In this document: piece after piece, positions 35,069-47,949 of the stretch
How positions within the stretch are numbered: the first letter of the stretch is position 1
How the letters are laid out: every line of letters starts with the position of its first letter
Source of the DNA: Heterohyrax brucei
Taxonomy: Eukaryota > Chordata > Mammalia > Hyracoidea > Procaviidae
Length of the DNA: 64,000 bases
Direction: 5' to 3'
NCBI GenBank assembly: GCA_028571685.1
Contig: CM053162.1
Location: 65,894,351-65,958,350 of the forward strand
The notes under the pieces: model-generated
Seen by the model: only the letters and a program-made list of their open reading frames with translations
What the model was told of the DNA's origin: nothing
Database searches by the model: none
Position numbers and translations under genes: made by a program

Positions 35069-35566
35069 TGTCATGGATTGAAGTGTGTCCCCTCCAAAAT
35101 AGTGTTAGGCCATGATTCCCAGTACTAAGTGGCTGTCCCCCATTTGGGGATTGATATAATTTTCCTGTGTGCTATAAATCTTATTTCCATTGCTATTAAT
35201 GAAGTAGGATAGGCATTATTTATGTTGATTACTCAGGTTTCAATGTACGACATATAACTGTGTCTTGAGTCAATTTCTTTCGAGATATAAAGAAGAGAAG
35301 CAAGCAGAGAGGCAGGGGAATTCATATCACCAAGACAGAAGCACCAGGAGCAGACTGCTTCCTTTGGGCTACAGACCGTCGTGCTGAGAAGCTTCCAGAT
35401 TAAGGGAAGACGGATGACAAGAACCTTCCCCTACAGCTGAGAGAAAGACAAAGGGTGCCTGGAGCCTATGCCTTAAATCCAGCCTATAACACTACGAGAA
35501 AATAAATTTCTCTTTGTTTGAGGCCTCCACGTGCATGTTACAGCAGCACCAGATGACTACGATGCA
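35069..35566 (+). mobile_element. Solo LTR, MaLR-like family, plus
   Basis: It starts tgtcatggattgaagtgtgt and ends agatgactacgatgca. It has a TATA-like gagatataaagaag at 35281 and the polyadenylation word aataaatttctctttg near 35501. No clear target duplication is seen. Confidence 0.85.
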
Positions 35567-36472
35567 TGCTTTCCCACCTCTCACCTTTCTGGTGAGCAGA
35601 AGAAACAATCTCCCTGTACCAACAGACCCAAGGTTGTTAATATGAGAAACGGCCCCCAAGGCCACCCCGATCCCTTGCAACAGGAGGCACTTTTTTCCTT
35701 GTTCTTTATCCTTTTCTCTCTCACCTAGTCCATATGATTCCTCCCCCATTTCCCTTCCAGGCCCAGATGTGCTGCTGTGGCCACAGCACCCCCAGCTTTC
35801 AGGCCTATGGCTACATGGTACCCACACCACTTCTTCCTTCCTGTGGCTGGACAGCCTCTGAACACCGGGAAGGGAGCCCATACTGCCCACTACCTGACAC
35901 TCCCTACCATTTGGTGAGGGGCTGTGAATTCTCCCACACCACTGGACCCACATCAGGAGACAGACAGAATCCACCAAATCAGCCCTTGGCCATCCAGCCA
36001 AATCAGTATACAGAGAGGCAGGTCACTACACCTGCTGCTGCTCTTTCCACCCCTACACAGGTCATGAGAGTTGTCTGACCTGCAGATGAGCAAGCAGTAA
36101 AGTACAGCTGGCTTACCCACCCCGACGGATCAAAACAACACAAAGGCAGGATAAAACAAACAATCAGTGAATAAAATAGCATCTTAACATCTCAGAGATT
36201 GCAGATAATACAGAAACGTTAAAAAACAGGACAAGACGGCTCCAGCAAAGTAGCCAAAATAAAGAAACAGAGAACCTTTGGCAAAAGAAAAGTCACTGGA
36301 AACACCAAATATGGAACTCAGAGGAGTTCCATAATAGTAAAGGCTGTCTAAGATGCTGAGAAAGACATCACGGAAAACAAGACACAACTAAGGAAAAAAT
36401 AGACTAAATCATAGAAAATACAAACAAAATCAATGAAAACTTAACTGAAATCAAAAAAACATAGGTAAAGCA

Positions 36473-36676
36473 ATGGGAGAATTAAGGAACATAATACAGG
36501 AACAAAACATTAACATAACTAATCTGAAATTATGCAAAAAACAGCAACTAGAAACTCAAAAGATAAACAATAAGATTTCAGAAATGGACAACTCAACAGA
36601 AGGTTTTAAAAGAAAATTTGAAACAATGGACAACAGAAAAACAAGACTGAAGACAATTCCATGGACTCCACTTTGA
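36473..36676 (+). pseudogene. L1 ORF1 remnant
   Basis: It encodes a hydrophilic, heptad-like stretch (NIIQEQNINITNLKL ... KINNKISEMDNS) typical of the L1 ORF1 coiled coil. The frame is interrupted on both sides, and the RNA-binding part is not intact. Confidence 0.6.
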
Positions 36677-37180
36677 GGAAAAATCAGAGAAAAGAATGAA
36701 GAAAACCTACGAATTATGTGGGACAGAAGCAAGACCAAAAATCTGTATGTAATTCAAGCTCCACAACAGAAGATAAAAATATAAAAGTATCAATCAAGAA
36801 TAATAGACCCCACAAAACTTGCTCTCAAATATAATGGAAAATCAGGACATTTACAGATTTAAAAAAAAAAAAATTAAGTAAACTTGTAGAATCCAAATCA
36901 AATTAACAAGAGATATTAAAGAAAGTCCTTCAGTTACAGAACTAGAAGCATCAGACAACAATTGGAGCCTAGGATGCAGGATAGCATCATCCTGACCTCG
37001 ACCTAGGTAGAGAACTCAGAATAATGAAACAAAAGGTGTAAAACAGGGAAACAGAGGTCTACCCTGTAAATGAAGACAACTTCAAAACAACTAAATGAGA
37101 CATAAAGAGTGTACGGGTAGACCTCTCAGAGTGAGAAGAAGTCACGGTGACATCAAGCAGTAAAAGACTGAGTCAAACAT

Positions 37181-37233
37181 AAACCAAAAAAACCAAACCC
37201 ACTGCTATCGAGTCAATTCTGACTCATAGTGAT
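37181..37233 (-). repeat. AfroSINE tail fragment nested in L1
   Basis: The stretch accaaacccactgctatcga and attctgactcatagtga is the antisense SINE end only. It is truncated after about 50 bp. Confidence 0.75.
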
Positions 37234-37519
37234 TGAAACACAAGAAGACAAAAACCTCAAGGTTACCATAAAGTAAGGTACACCAAACCTACTCATAAAA
37301 ATAAAAAAGGAAGTGGCTCAGTAAACACAAAATCTATAAAAACGAAAGAAAAAGAAATCTATAAACAAAAGGAACACATTACAAGAAACAGAGAAACAAA
37401 GAAAACATCAGTATCACCAAAAAAAAAAAAAAGCACACCAATATGACAGTAATAATACGTGTCTACTGATAATCACAGTGAATGGTAAATTAAATGGAGT
37501 GGGGAGAAAAGGCAAAAAT

Positions 37520-37668
37520 CTCACTGCTATGGAGGTGATTCCAGGAAATAACGACCCTACAGGACAGGACAAAACAGAACTATCCCACTGGGTTTACAAG
37601 GAGTGGCTGTTGAATGTGTACTGTTGATCTTTTGGTCAGCAGCCACAACTCTTAACCACTGGGCTGGC
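37520..37668 (-). repeat. AfroSINE nested in L1, minus
   Basis: It reads aggtgattccaggaaataac to cttaaccactgggctgg and sits exactly at the join where the ORF2 sequence is missing. Confidence 0.82.
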
Positions 37669-39740
37669 AAGGCTCCAAAATGGGGAAAAAGCAGTCTTTT
37701 TAACAAATGGTCCTGGAAAACTCTCATGTCCATCTGTAAAAAAAAAGAAAAAAGACATGATTCACACCAAATACAAAACCTCAAATCTATCAAAGACCTA
37801 AATATAAAACCTAAAATGATAAAGACCCAGCCAGAAAATATAGGACTAATGTAGGGGCCCCAACATATGGTCTAAACATAATACAAACCATAAAAAAAAA
37901 GCACAAATATCAAAACATAAACTAGATAGCTAAGAGCTCCTAAAAGTTAACACTTCTGCTCATTGAAAGATGAAAAAGAGAACTTACAGACAGGGCAAAT
38001 AAAATCAACTATGATATATATGGACTGGATGACATAACTGACAAGGTCTTAACTATATGATCTATAAAACAGTTCAACAACAAAGACTACTAATCCAATT
38101 AAAAATTCTATAAGGATATGAACAGACATCGAAGAAGACATTCAGGCAGCTACCAGACACATGAGGAAATGCTTACAGTCACTAGTCATTTGAAAAATAC
38201 AAATCAAAACTACAATGTAATACTACCACCCAACATTAGTGGTACTAATCAAAAAAAGAAAGAAAAAAAAACAGAAAAATAATAAATGTTGGAAGAGTTA
38301 CAAGGAGACTGGAAGTCTTAGGCACTGCTGGTGGGAGTGTATAACGGCACAACTCCTACAGAAAATGACATGATGCCTCCTCAAAAAGCTAGAAGTAAAG
38401 ATACTATACAATCCAGCAATCCCACTTCTTGGAATATACCCTAGAAAAATAAGAACCATCACAGCAGTAGACATATGCATACCCAAATTCACTGAAGCTT
38501 TATTCATAACAGCAAAACGATGGAAGCAACCTAAGTTCCACCCAACAGATGAGTGAATAAACAAATTATGGTACATACACATAACAGAATATTACACAGT
38601 GATAAAGAGCACTGATTCATCTATGAAACATCTCACAACATGATTGAATCTAGAGGGCATTACATTTAGTGAAATAAATCAATCACAAAAAGACAGACAC
38701 AATATGAGAAGTGTGTTCTAAAAACCCAAGAAAAGGTTCATACACACACACGTTTTTTTAATGGCTACAAGGGAGGGCAGGGTTGGGGAGGGGAAATCAC
38801 CAACTATAGAGTAGGTAAGCGTTAACTTTGATGAATGTAAAAGCAGCATACAGCACGGGGAAATCAGCACAACCTGACCAAGGCAAAGTCACAAAAGCTT
38901 CCCAGATACATGCAAACACCTTGAGGGACCTAGTTACCTGGATTGAGAGCTGGGGGCCATGGTCTTGGGGGGACATACTGGTCAACAGGCATAACACAGC
39001 CCCAAAAGGAAATATTCTATCTCCTACTTTGGTGTATAGCTTCAGTGACCTAAAAAGCCTGGGAGCAGCCATCTAAGATACATTTATTGGTCCCAACCCA
39101 TCCAGAGCAAAGAAGAAGGAAGAAAACTAAGATACAAAGAGAGCATGAAATCAAACAACTGATGGATTACATGACCACAGCTCCCATCAGCCGGACCCCA
39201 GATGAATTAGATGGTACCCGGCTATCACCACCAACAGCTCTGACTGGGATCAGAATAGAGGGTTCCAGACGGAGGAGATGGTGGGAAATGTAGAACAAAA
39301 TCCCAATTCACACAGAAAGGCCACACTTACTAGTCTCACAGAGGCTGCAAGGACCCCTGAGACTATGACACCAGACACACGGCTACCTCAGAGGTGACGC
39401 CATTCCCGAAGTCCACCTTTCAGCCAAAGGTTAGACTGACCTGCACCACACACACCAACACAAGTGAGATGTCTGCTTCTTAGTTCAACCAAATATTCAA
39501 GACTAAACGGGCAACACCAGCCCAAAAGTAAGCTGAAAAAGACAAGAAGGGGTAAAAAAACTAGACGAACGAGTATGTAGAATACTGACTATAAAGGGAA
39601 AGGGGAAGAGTGGGGGAAACCCTGAGGGAATTGCAACCAATGTCCCAGGACAACCTGCGTATCAGTTTTTAAAGAGAAACCAATGTGTGCTGTAAACTTT
39701 CACCTAAAGCCTAATTAAAAAAAAAAAAAAAAAAAAAACC

Positions 39741-40503
39741 CTCCAATGTACAGAATTGATACATAAGAACATAAGACAGGTGATAACGAAGGAAAGCTCT
39801 GTACCAGTGCTAGAAAGAAAAGGGGGGAGTAGTGGGTGCTGAATTTCAGGGGCGTTTATAGAAAGTTCTTCTAAACACATCAAACAAAGGATTCAAGGGG
39901 ACTGACTTAGAATTCTCAACCGAAACCAAAGAATAAGCACTGCCTAGCTGGAAGGTGGGCAACCTTATAATACCACCCACCCCCAAACCTGTACCATTTC
40001 TATCATTTATTCTGTAGAAAAGCCTACACAGCGGTCAAGACCTGGAACAAGCTGTCTTCTGCCAGTGCCTTTATTCCTGGTCACCCTCTGACTCCATCCC
40101 TCAGAAGTTCTCTGTCAAGGAAGCCTGACAACCAGCATCTTCTAAAGAGAAATCCGACAGAAGGCCTTCAACAACAACAGCTGGGCTGTGAGATAACGGG
40201 TAGAAGCGCCCAGCTAAACGTGAGTTTAAGGTGAAACGACAAATAACATTTTTGTATAATATATGTATTTTATAAAATACATATTTATAGGATATATATG
40301 GTGATCTGAAATTTAAATTTAATTGGATGTCCTGAACTTTCACACGCTAAATCTGAGAGTAGAGAGATGTTTTTGATCTCCAACCAAGACCAAGCAGTAT
40401 ATGAAGTGATAACGGCTGCGTACAGTCCCTAGTCTCCACTCCCTGTCCGAATTAACAGGAAGTTCATAACATCCTGAGAAATGTCATAAGGGCTCAGATC
40501 GCT
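39741..40503. other. No recognised gene
   Basis: Unassigned sequence after the L1 poly-A. A (TATA)-rich palindromic patch (tatttataaaatacatattt) lies near 40267. Confidence 0.4.
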
Positions 40504-40677
40504 GTGAACTGGACTCCCTGACTCAATGCAACTACAAAGGCGAGAGGAGGACTGTCCCAGAGGGTCCCCAATTTTTGAGAAGCAGACAACCCCATCTTTC
40601 TTCTGCAGAGCAGGTCACAGGGTTTAAACAGCTGACCTTTCAGTTAGCAGCCCAGTTCAATCAGGGAGCAACCAGGC
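40504..40677 (-). repeat. AfroSINE long variant, minus, diverged
   Basis: It carries acaaccccatctttcttctg, the antisense of the long-variant insert, then aaacagctgacctttcagtt. CpGs are lost. Confidence 0.65.
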
Positions 40678-40944
40678 CTATCTCAGAACCTTTAAGAAAA
40701 TCATTTTGCCCAGTCTTATATGTAAGGCCCATGAATGTCTCTGACATTAACAATGGAAAAAGGGTTTCACTGAAAGCAAAGTCAGGCAATTTTATTTTTG
40801 CAAAGAAAAGCTGAATATCAATTCAGAGTATCAATACTGTACTTTCTAGTGACTAAATATAACCATAAAGATGTAATTTATAAGCAATGCAAACAGACAC
40901 ATTCTTTTTCTCTACATGGGCATATCCTTATAATCAAGTCAAAT

Positions 40945-41113
40945 TGACGGCTGTCCAGATGGTGCTAGCTCACAGAGACTCTGCACGACAGAGAAGAAGC
41001 ATTCCATCAAGTTTCCAATGCTGCCACGTTTCTCTCCAGGGCAGCTGGCAAGTTCAAACTGCACACTTTTAGGTCAGCAGGTGCGCATCTAACCACCACG
41101 CCACCATGGGTCC
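40945..41113 (-). repeat. AfroSINE variant, minus, diverged
   Basis: The head region atctaaccaccacgccaccatg is clear. The tail half (tgacggctgtccagatggtg) is strongly diverged. Confidence 0.65.
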
Positions 41114-41189
41114 TTGCACGTGCTTACAGTATGTGCATCCACAGAATGGACAGCATTTGTGTACAGTGACAAGGATGACAATGCCTATA

Positions 41190-41354
41190 GCCAAAAGCCA
41201 AACTCACTGCTGACGAGGTGACTCCGACTCACAGCTACCCTATAGGACAGAGAAAAACTGCCCCCCAGAGTGTCCAAGGAGCCCTGGCAGATTGGAACTG
41301 CCAACCTTTCGGTTAGCAGTCAGAGCGGTTAGCCACTACGCCACTCGATCTTCC
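41190..41354 (-). repeat. AfroSINE, minus, relatively young
   Basis: It keeps CpGs in gcgactccgac-like and cctttcggttagcagtcag words and in gttagccactacgccactcg, so it is less decayed than most copies here. Confidence 0.87.
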
Positions 41355-41639
41355 AATGTGTGTACAGTTTCCTTTATTATAAAACATTAATGATTGCAGC
41401 ACACAGAAAGAAAACGGTATTGCTTAGTTCAGTCACTAGATGTTCTCGAAAAGCTAATTAATATTTTCATCCTCAAAATCCCATGACAACAATTACTATA
41501 ATTGTCAACATCTTCAGAAAACAAACATGGCAACAGAGAATGACTCTTCACTCATAACTAATTTTGGAAGAATGAGGCAGGCACAGAGAAGCTATACAAA
41601 CTGTCTTATAAAATAAAAAGAGGTTTATTTAGTCACAGG

Positions 41640-42760
41640 ACAGATGTTTATCAAAGTCTTTCTCTGTCTAAGGTATTGGGGGTCAATGTGTGAACAAGAT
41701 TGATACCATCTTTGATCTCAGGGAGTTTTTCACCTAGAAAAGGAGACAAACAAACACAGAGGACAATAACAAGTGGCACGTGATGAATGATCAGAAAGAA
41801 AGACTGGATACAGCATATAGAATGTGGGACAAAGGGGTTTACTTTAATGAATGGTCCAGAAACACCTGTGGGACACCAGAGTAATGATAAAATCAGAGCT
41901 GAAAGATGGGTGGGAGTCTTTCAGGCAAGAGAAGAGAGACATCATCCCATGCAGAGGGAACATCATGTGCAAAGGCCCTGTGGCAACAGACAACTTAGTA
42001 TGTCCAAGAAACCCAAAGAATGCTGCTGATGAAAGCATGGAGAGTTAGTGGTCACCAGTCCTAGAGTGTTTGTGGTAGGAGACTGATCAAGACACAGTTA
42101 GCAGTTTTCACTTTATCCTAAAATGCACTGGAAGACAACGGCAGAGTCTCCTTGGACTCTCTAAGGGGTAGTTCTACTGTGCCCTACAGGATCACTATGA
42201 GTTGGAACTGACTCAATGGAAACGGGTTTGGTTTGGGTTAAGAAAAAAAATGACAAGAAGGAGTTCTACATTGCTTTACATGATCACTCTGGCTGCTGTG
42301 TCAACAAATGTGTGGGAAACGATGAGAGTAGTACTAGGTGGGGGGAACAGGGCAATGATTTAGGATGTGATTGCACTGGTCACATTGAAAAAGCACTTGA
42401 GTTTAGAACTAGGACTTTAGCAATGGAGTGGGGAGAGATGGGTCGAGCTGGGAACAGGAGTCCAGGAGAACTCTGGGATGTGAGAATGTGGCACCGTGCA
42501 AAGTGTTGACTGTAGATGAAAACAGGAATGTTGTCAGCATATGGACAATACTTAAAAGTCAGAGTGATGGGAGGAATCACCTGGGGAGGAAAAGCAGAAA
42601 CAAAGAACAAACAGGAGCCTGAATCCTGAAAAACATTCAAATTTAAATCCCAGGAGAGGTAAAGAAGATACAGCAGAGATGGAGAAGGTACAGACAGCAG
42701 GCTAGGAACTGCACCCTCTTCAGAGGGTGCCACCAAAGCCAAGCCACCAGAGGTAAACGA
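41640..42760 (+). mobile_element. L2 LINE 3' region, plus, with a SINE inside
   Basis: The order of words follows L2: tgtttatcaaagtctttctc, catctttgatctcagggag, catcatgtgcaaaggccctg, gatcactctggctgctgtgt and cctggggaggaaaagcag. L2 is an old mammalian element, and the divergence fits that. Confidence 0.75.
42143..42241 (+). repeat. AfroSINE 3' half inside L2
   Basis: It starts at agtctccttggactctctaa and ends with gactcaatggaaacgggttt and a GT-rich tail. The tRNA-like head is missing. Confidence 0.82.
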
Positions 42761-43493
42761 TGGAGAGTTTTGATTTCAAAATGAAAGAACAATAGTTGGT
42801 TCAGTCTGTCCTTGTTTTTTCCTGGCCCACCCTCCTTCTTAATCATGTGAAAACAAAACACACCTTCTGTTGTTCCATGGGAATGACAAGAAGAACAGCA
42901 GGTATGTTGACATGCCCCCATCCGTTGTCTCAGATCTCTGACAAGCTTTAATTAGATTGCTAGTTGTGGGCTTCCTGAGTAAATGCCATCCTGCCACTTC
43001 ATAGCTATGCTCAGTGTAACGGACTTTTTTGTCTTCAGGTCAGATAATGTTTTTATATTGCCTAAAATACTCATGAACCATTCTGTTAACCTAACTTTCT
43101 ACACTTGTCCCTTAGAAGGTTTTTAGTAATCATGCCTAAGACGGCCTTTACTGTCCTGTTTCAAGGACGTAACAACAGGAATGACAAAAAAATTATTTCT
43201 CTCTGATGATTTCACTTTTGAATTTAGTTTTAAATTCCATTTTTCCTGTTTGAAATAGTTGCTAGGTACCCACTGAAAAGGAAAATACAAGAAGGAAGTT
43301 ATTTCTGTGACTGGTTGTTATTTCTAAACCAAATAAAAGAAGAAAATTTTTACTGAACTTATACATTCATATGCATTAACCGTTTAACCTGGAAGGTGAG
43401 CTCTTAGATTCAGTTAGTCACTCGATATATTAAGATATTCACTTAGGCCCTGTTTGCATCTTACCAAACAATTATTTGAGAAAAGAACTGAGA
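42761..43493. other. No recognised gene
   Basis: Unassigned intronic sequence, AT-rich after about 43000. Confidence 0.4.
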
Positions 43494-43652
43494 GACGGTA
43501 ATATGGCACAGTGGTTAAGTGTTATGGCTGCTAACCAAAAGATCAGCAGTTCAAGTCTGCCGGGAGCTCCTTGGAAAGTCCAAGAGGCAGTTCTCTTCTG
43601 ACCATAGGGTGCTGACTCAGAATCAACTCCATGGCAGCAGGTTCATTTCTGG
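43494..43652 (+). repeat. AfroSINE, plus
   Basis: Head ggcacagtggttaagtgtta, B-box cagcagttcaagtctgcc, tail agaatcaactccatggcagc. Confidence 0.87.
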
Positions 43653-43672
43653 GTTCTTAGAATATAATACAG

Positions 43673-43842
43673 AGAAACCCTAGTGATGCAGTGGTTTCAG
43701 GGCTACATCTGCCAACAGAAGGACGGTAGTTCAAACCCACCAGGTGCTCCTCCGCACCTCTATGGGACAGTTCTACTCGGTCTAGAGGGTTGCTATGATT
43801 TGGAATTGCGTTAACAGCAGTGGGTTTAACTTTTCTGGGTTT
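43673..43842 (+). repeat. AfroSINE, plus, second in a pair
   Basis: It lies 20 bp after the previous SINE in the same orientation. Head gaaaccctagtgatgcagtg, tail tggaattgcgttaacagcag. Confidence 0.87.
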
Positions 43843-44886
43843 AATATGTGAAGCTGCTAAATCTATACTGTCCAAATACCTTCCGCCCTCTTGTCCTTGC
43901 CCCTGATGCTCCACTCATCACAAGTGGTTCTGTGTCATTCCCCCGGCTCCAAGCTAGCCCTTTTCTCTCCTTTCCTTCTCAGGCGACACAGTCCCTGGGT
44001 TTGATGAAGTAACAATCCCACAGGGCAGCGTCGTCAGCCTACATGTTCTCTCGACATTTTTGACCTGTACAGTCAAAACTTTCTCACCTTAGACCATTTG
44101 CTATGGGATCTGACGGTGTCTTTTATCATCAGTAAACTGAAGAAAATCCAGTTGCCCTCAAAGAACTGAGGCAAGCAGGAAATAAGAACTCCTGTAGATA
44201 CTGAGATGGGTGTCGGGCAGGCAGCAGTGACTCACGAAGCCAGAGGGCCTCTCCCTTCGCCTTTCTCTTTGGACTCTAGAGTTATCTGAGGTCAATTCCA
44301 CACTAGTGGAAGAGAGGCACCCTCGAGACCAGGAGGCCAAGGACTGCTAAAAGCAAAGACAGGATTCTAGCAAAAGCAATTTAGCAGACTTAGTTTATCA
44401 GCTTGTGCTGTCCCTATAAGCGAGCCTCAAAACATCACATGTGAGAGAAGTCAGGACTGGTGAGCTGCCTCTTCACAGAACACAGAGAATCGCCAAGGTC
44501 CCCCTTAGATTACAAACAAGAAATGAATAAATCAAGGTAGTGTATAAAGCATTTATTTCACAGGACCTAAGACTTCTCCTTTATGTTATCTTTGACTAAA
44601 TGCAATTTCTTTGATTAGAATTCATAAACGAAGCTCTGTATTTGAACTAGAAGTAATCGAAAGTAAACACGTCAATGGAAGGAAAGCTCGTTTGCCCTTG
44701 TCACCACAGCCAGCTTCTCTTCCACAGCTAGCAGTGTCTTAACCACTTAAGGGCAGTTTCTCTAGGAAAGGATGAGCAGAGGAGGAGGCAGATGGCTCCC
44801 TGTTAGCTAGGAGGGTTTTTATGCTCAGCAAAGGCCGAACGATGCCATGGGGTCATGAGAAGCCGGGATTTGCCCAGCAGCATCGC
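43843..44886. other. No recognised gene or repeat
   Basis: About 1 kb of unassigned intron. No coding signal. Confidence 0.4.
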
Positions 44887-44943
44887 TATAGGGTTGCTAT
44901 GAGTTGGCATTGACTCAGCAGCTCTGGATTTGGTTTGGGTTTA
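44887..44943 (+). repeat. AfroSINE 3' end fragment, plus
   Basis: Only gctatgagttggcattgact, cagcagctctgg and the GTTTG tail remain. Confidence 0.75.
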
Positions 44944-45140
44944 GGGCCCAGAAGTGGGGGGAGAATTAGCTCATCACACGACACATGGCAGGGTGTGTCT
45001 TCCAAACACAAATGCCCTGCGCTTCCCTAATCACCCAGTCACCATCAGTTACATCACCTGAGGTTATTCAATTTCAGCAGAACATCCTTTACCAATTTCA
45101 AGTGAATTCATTTTTTTTTCCACGTTATAGTTTTTGGTTC

Positions 45141-45651
45141 TTGCCTAGGCCATCTAGTGCTGGTATAACTGAAATACCACAAGTGGATGGCTTTAAAAAC
45201 TGAAATTTGATGCTGGCATACTCCAGTAGGCTCAAAGCCCAGATACAGAGTGTCAGCTCCAGAGGAAGACTTTCTCTGTTGGATCCGGAGGACGACTCAG
45301 GTCATCAGTCTTCCCTTGCAAGGGTAGCAGCTTCGAAACTCTCAATTGAAAGGACCCCAGGTCCCTTCCAAAGGCCTCACTCTGCTCCAGGCACTGCTTT
45401 TCTGGTGCTTTGAGGTCACCAGTTCTGTGCTTGCTTCCTTTACTTTACATCCCAAGAGACTGTCTCAAGGCACGGTACAACCGCACAGACCAAGTCCTGC
45501 CGGACCAATGCAACTGCAGCCCATTCTCCCTCACTAAGACCCTAGAGGCAGGGTTTACAACACAGCTAAGCATCACACAACCACCAGAAATCATGGCAAG
45601 CCACACTGCTACACACATTTGGGGGGGCATACACACAATCCAATCCATGAT
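45141..45651 (-). mobile_element. Solo LTR, MaLR-like family, minus
   Basis: It reads catctagtgctggtataact at the left and acaatccaatccatgata at the right. It is diverged from the other copies. The 170-codon open frame crossing it (45410-45922) is chance. Confidence 0.78.
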
Positions 45652-46145
45652 ATACTTACTGTATAAATCTCTTTACATAGAAAAATACTTTACATACATA
45701 AGTCCACATTTATGCTCAGTTAAGCCTACTCTGGGACTTGGGCAGAATTTTCCTCCCTGTTCTAAAGGGCTCCATACATTACTCAAGTTTCCAGCCTTGG
45801 CCAGAACAGCTGGATCTACCCCAGAAAGAGCATCACTCCCATCTGGTGGCAGACATCAACATTTGGAGCATAATCCCAAAACAGAAATTCATCTAACTCT
45901 AGACTACATACCAGTCAATTAAGCTTCTATTTGAGGAGCACAAAACACAATGACTGCCCAGCAATCCACCATCTGATCTCAATTCAAATAAGCATCTCCA
46001 GCATAGCAACTATTCTAAGTATACCTAATTACCGTTTTAAAAGAGATCAGTTTTAAAAATGTTAGTATTAGAGGATGAAACACTACTTGAAAGATAATAA
46101 CTTTATTATAACCTCTCAATTAAATAGCTATATATATATATATAT

Positions 46146-46352
46146 AGCAAAAAACAAACCAAACACATGGCCATCAATTTGATTCCAACTCATAACGACT
46201 CTACAGGATGGAGTAGACCTGCCCTGTAAGATTTCCATGGCTACGAATCTGGAAGGAAGCAGACTGCCACATCTTTCTGCTGGGGTGGTTTCCAACTGCC
46301 AAGCTTCTGGTCAGCACCCAAATGCCTAACCACTGAGCCACCAAGGATGCTC
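46146..46352 (-). repeat. AfroSINE long variant, minus
   Basis: It follows a (TA)n run at 46126-46146. The insert agcagactgccacatctttctgc-type segment lies in the middle, and the head is acctaaccactgagccacca. Confidence 0.8.
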
Positions 46353-46368
46353 TACTAAGATATATAAT

Positions 46369-46503
46369 AAAGCCCACTGCAGTAGAGTCGATTCTGACTC
46401 ACAGCAACCCTAGATAACAGAGTTGAAGTGCCCCAGAGGATTTAAAAAGAGCTGCTGGTGCAATCAAACTGCTGATATTTTAGATAGCAGCTGAGCTCTT
46501 ATA
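46369..46503 (-). repeat. AfroSINE, minus, truncated head
   Basis: It reads agcccactgcagtagagtcg to agcagctgagctctta, 16 bp after the previous SINE in the same orientation. Confidence 0.8.
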
Positions 46504-46987
46504 ATAAAGGCAAATTCCTAAATGCCAACTTAATTACTGATATTCAAACCCTGTTATTAATAATTTTTCCATTTTAGCAAAGAAACATGCAGAGGTTTAA
46601 ATAAAGTTACAATATATTATTTTATTAAGCAGTTCATTCATCCATAAAAACTCCTATTAAAGATAAATACACTGAAATGTTTTTTGAGTCAATAATAAAA
46701 CCATCTTCCAAAAATTCAAATAGAAACTGGCATAAAAATAATTAAGTAAACAAATTAAAAAGAGGGAGGGGAACCCAGAAATGGTTGAATAGAGCTGTAC
46801 AAAAAGTTGATCAAATAGCTAAGTAGGCTTAATGGAGTTTATGTCATGTATTTTAGCACATTCTTCACTTTTTATACAATTCCCATCGTTTCCTAAAGGT
46901 GCATGAACAACTCAGTTTAACGTAGTATTGTCACCATGGAAACCATCTAAATATACCAGTCTCTGAATCTCATAAATGAACAACAAA

Positions 46988-47150
46988 TAAAAAACCAAAC
47001 CAAACCTGTGGCTCTCAAGTTGGAGACACTACAGAAGGGAGTAGAACTTCCCCTCTTGGGTTTCCAAGGAGCGCCGATGGATCTGGACTGCTGACCTTCT
47101 GGTTAACTGACAGCCTTGAATCTTAACCACTATTCCACCAGGATTTCTGA
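46988..47150 (-). repeat. AfroSINE, minus
   Basis: Antisense tail aaaccaaaccaaacctgtgg and head accactattccaccaggatt. The middle lacks part of the usual segment. Confidence 0.82.
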
Positions 47151-47208
47151 ACCAGAAATCAGGGTAGTCTTAATAATGCTGTTCTCTGGAAAAACTGAAA
47201 AGGGGTAT

Positions 47209-47705
47209 GTCGTGTATCTAAATGTGTCCCGCAAAAATGGTGCACAGCAATTTGGACAGGCCATGATTCCCCAGTACTGTGTGAATTTCCTGTATGTTAT
47301 AATTCCCACCTCTCTGATATTAATAATGGAAAATGGGCAGCAGTTACGCTGGTGGGGCAGGACTCAGGGTGTCAGACTGCACTGTGCCTCAAGGCACTCT
47401 CTTGAGATATAAAGGAAAGGGAAGCAAGCAGAGAAGAGGGGATCTCACACCACCAGGAAAGCAGCAGTGCCAGGAACAGAGTGTAGTCCTTGGAAAGGAC
47501 TCAGAGTCCCAGTGCCTCAAAAGCCCTCAGTCCAGGGAAACAACGAAAACAGGCACCTTCCTCCAGAGCCAACAGAGAAGGCCTCTCCCTGGAGCTGATG
47601 CCCTGAATTTCGACTTGCACTCATTTTTCCTTGAGAAAATAAATTTCTCCTTTTAAAGACGTCCACTCGTGGTACTTCCATTAGAATGCCAGATGGATGA
47701 GACAA
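47209..47705 (+). mobile_element. Solo LTR, MaLR-like family, plus
   Basis: It starts tgtcgtgtatctaaatgtgt, has tcttgagatataaaggaaag at 47399, and ends cagatggatgagaca. It abuts the preceding SINE within 60 bp. Confidence 0.82.
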
Positions 47706-47949
47706 CGTACAATGAGATCTCACTTTATACTTTGATTTTTTTGCAAATTCATACATACTTTTTCGAACCTATAACAGAGTACACGTTCCAGTGAGGGAAG
47801 GCACTGGCTTGATTCTCGGAACTGACTTTACTCCTCTGAGCCTCTGCTTCCACACATCTTAAATATGACAGTTTGTCCTGGGTCATTTCTACAGTGGCTT
47901 TCAGCTCTACATTCTCTGGCTCTTTCATTTTAAATCCACCAAGGCAATT

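Larger units (their letters stand above)
35570..39740 (+). mobile_element. L1 derivative lacking most of ORF2 (HAL1-like), plus
   Basis: The order along the element is: a 5' UTR-type GC-richer block (35700-36150); a broken ORF1 with an A-rich coiled-coil region (36360-37150); a remnant resembling the ORF2 start (37440-37500); then a jump to the ORF2 C-terminal region (37680-38720, recognised by the actggtcctggaaaact-type word, gctggtgggagtgtataacg and gaagcaacctaagttccacc); and a long L1 3' UTR ending aactttcacctaaagcctaa and an A-run at 39718-39739. The endonuclease and reverse transcriptase cores are absent, so it could only move with help. Two SINE pieces are nested in it. Confidence 0.82.

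Noticed and set aside
35492..36001. 169-codon minus-strand and 114-codon plus-strand open frames
   Set aside because: They fall across the LTR end and the L1 5' UTR-type block. The GC-richer sequence has few stops by chance.
45410..45922. 170-codon plus-strand open frame, the longest in the window
   Set aside because: It overlaps the antisense LTR and runs beyond it into unrelated intron. No domain is seen.
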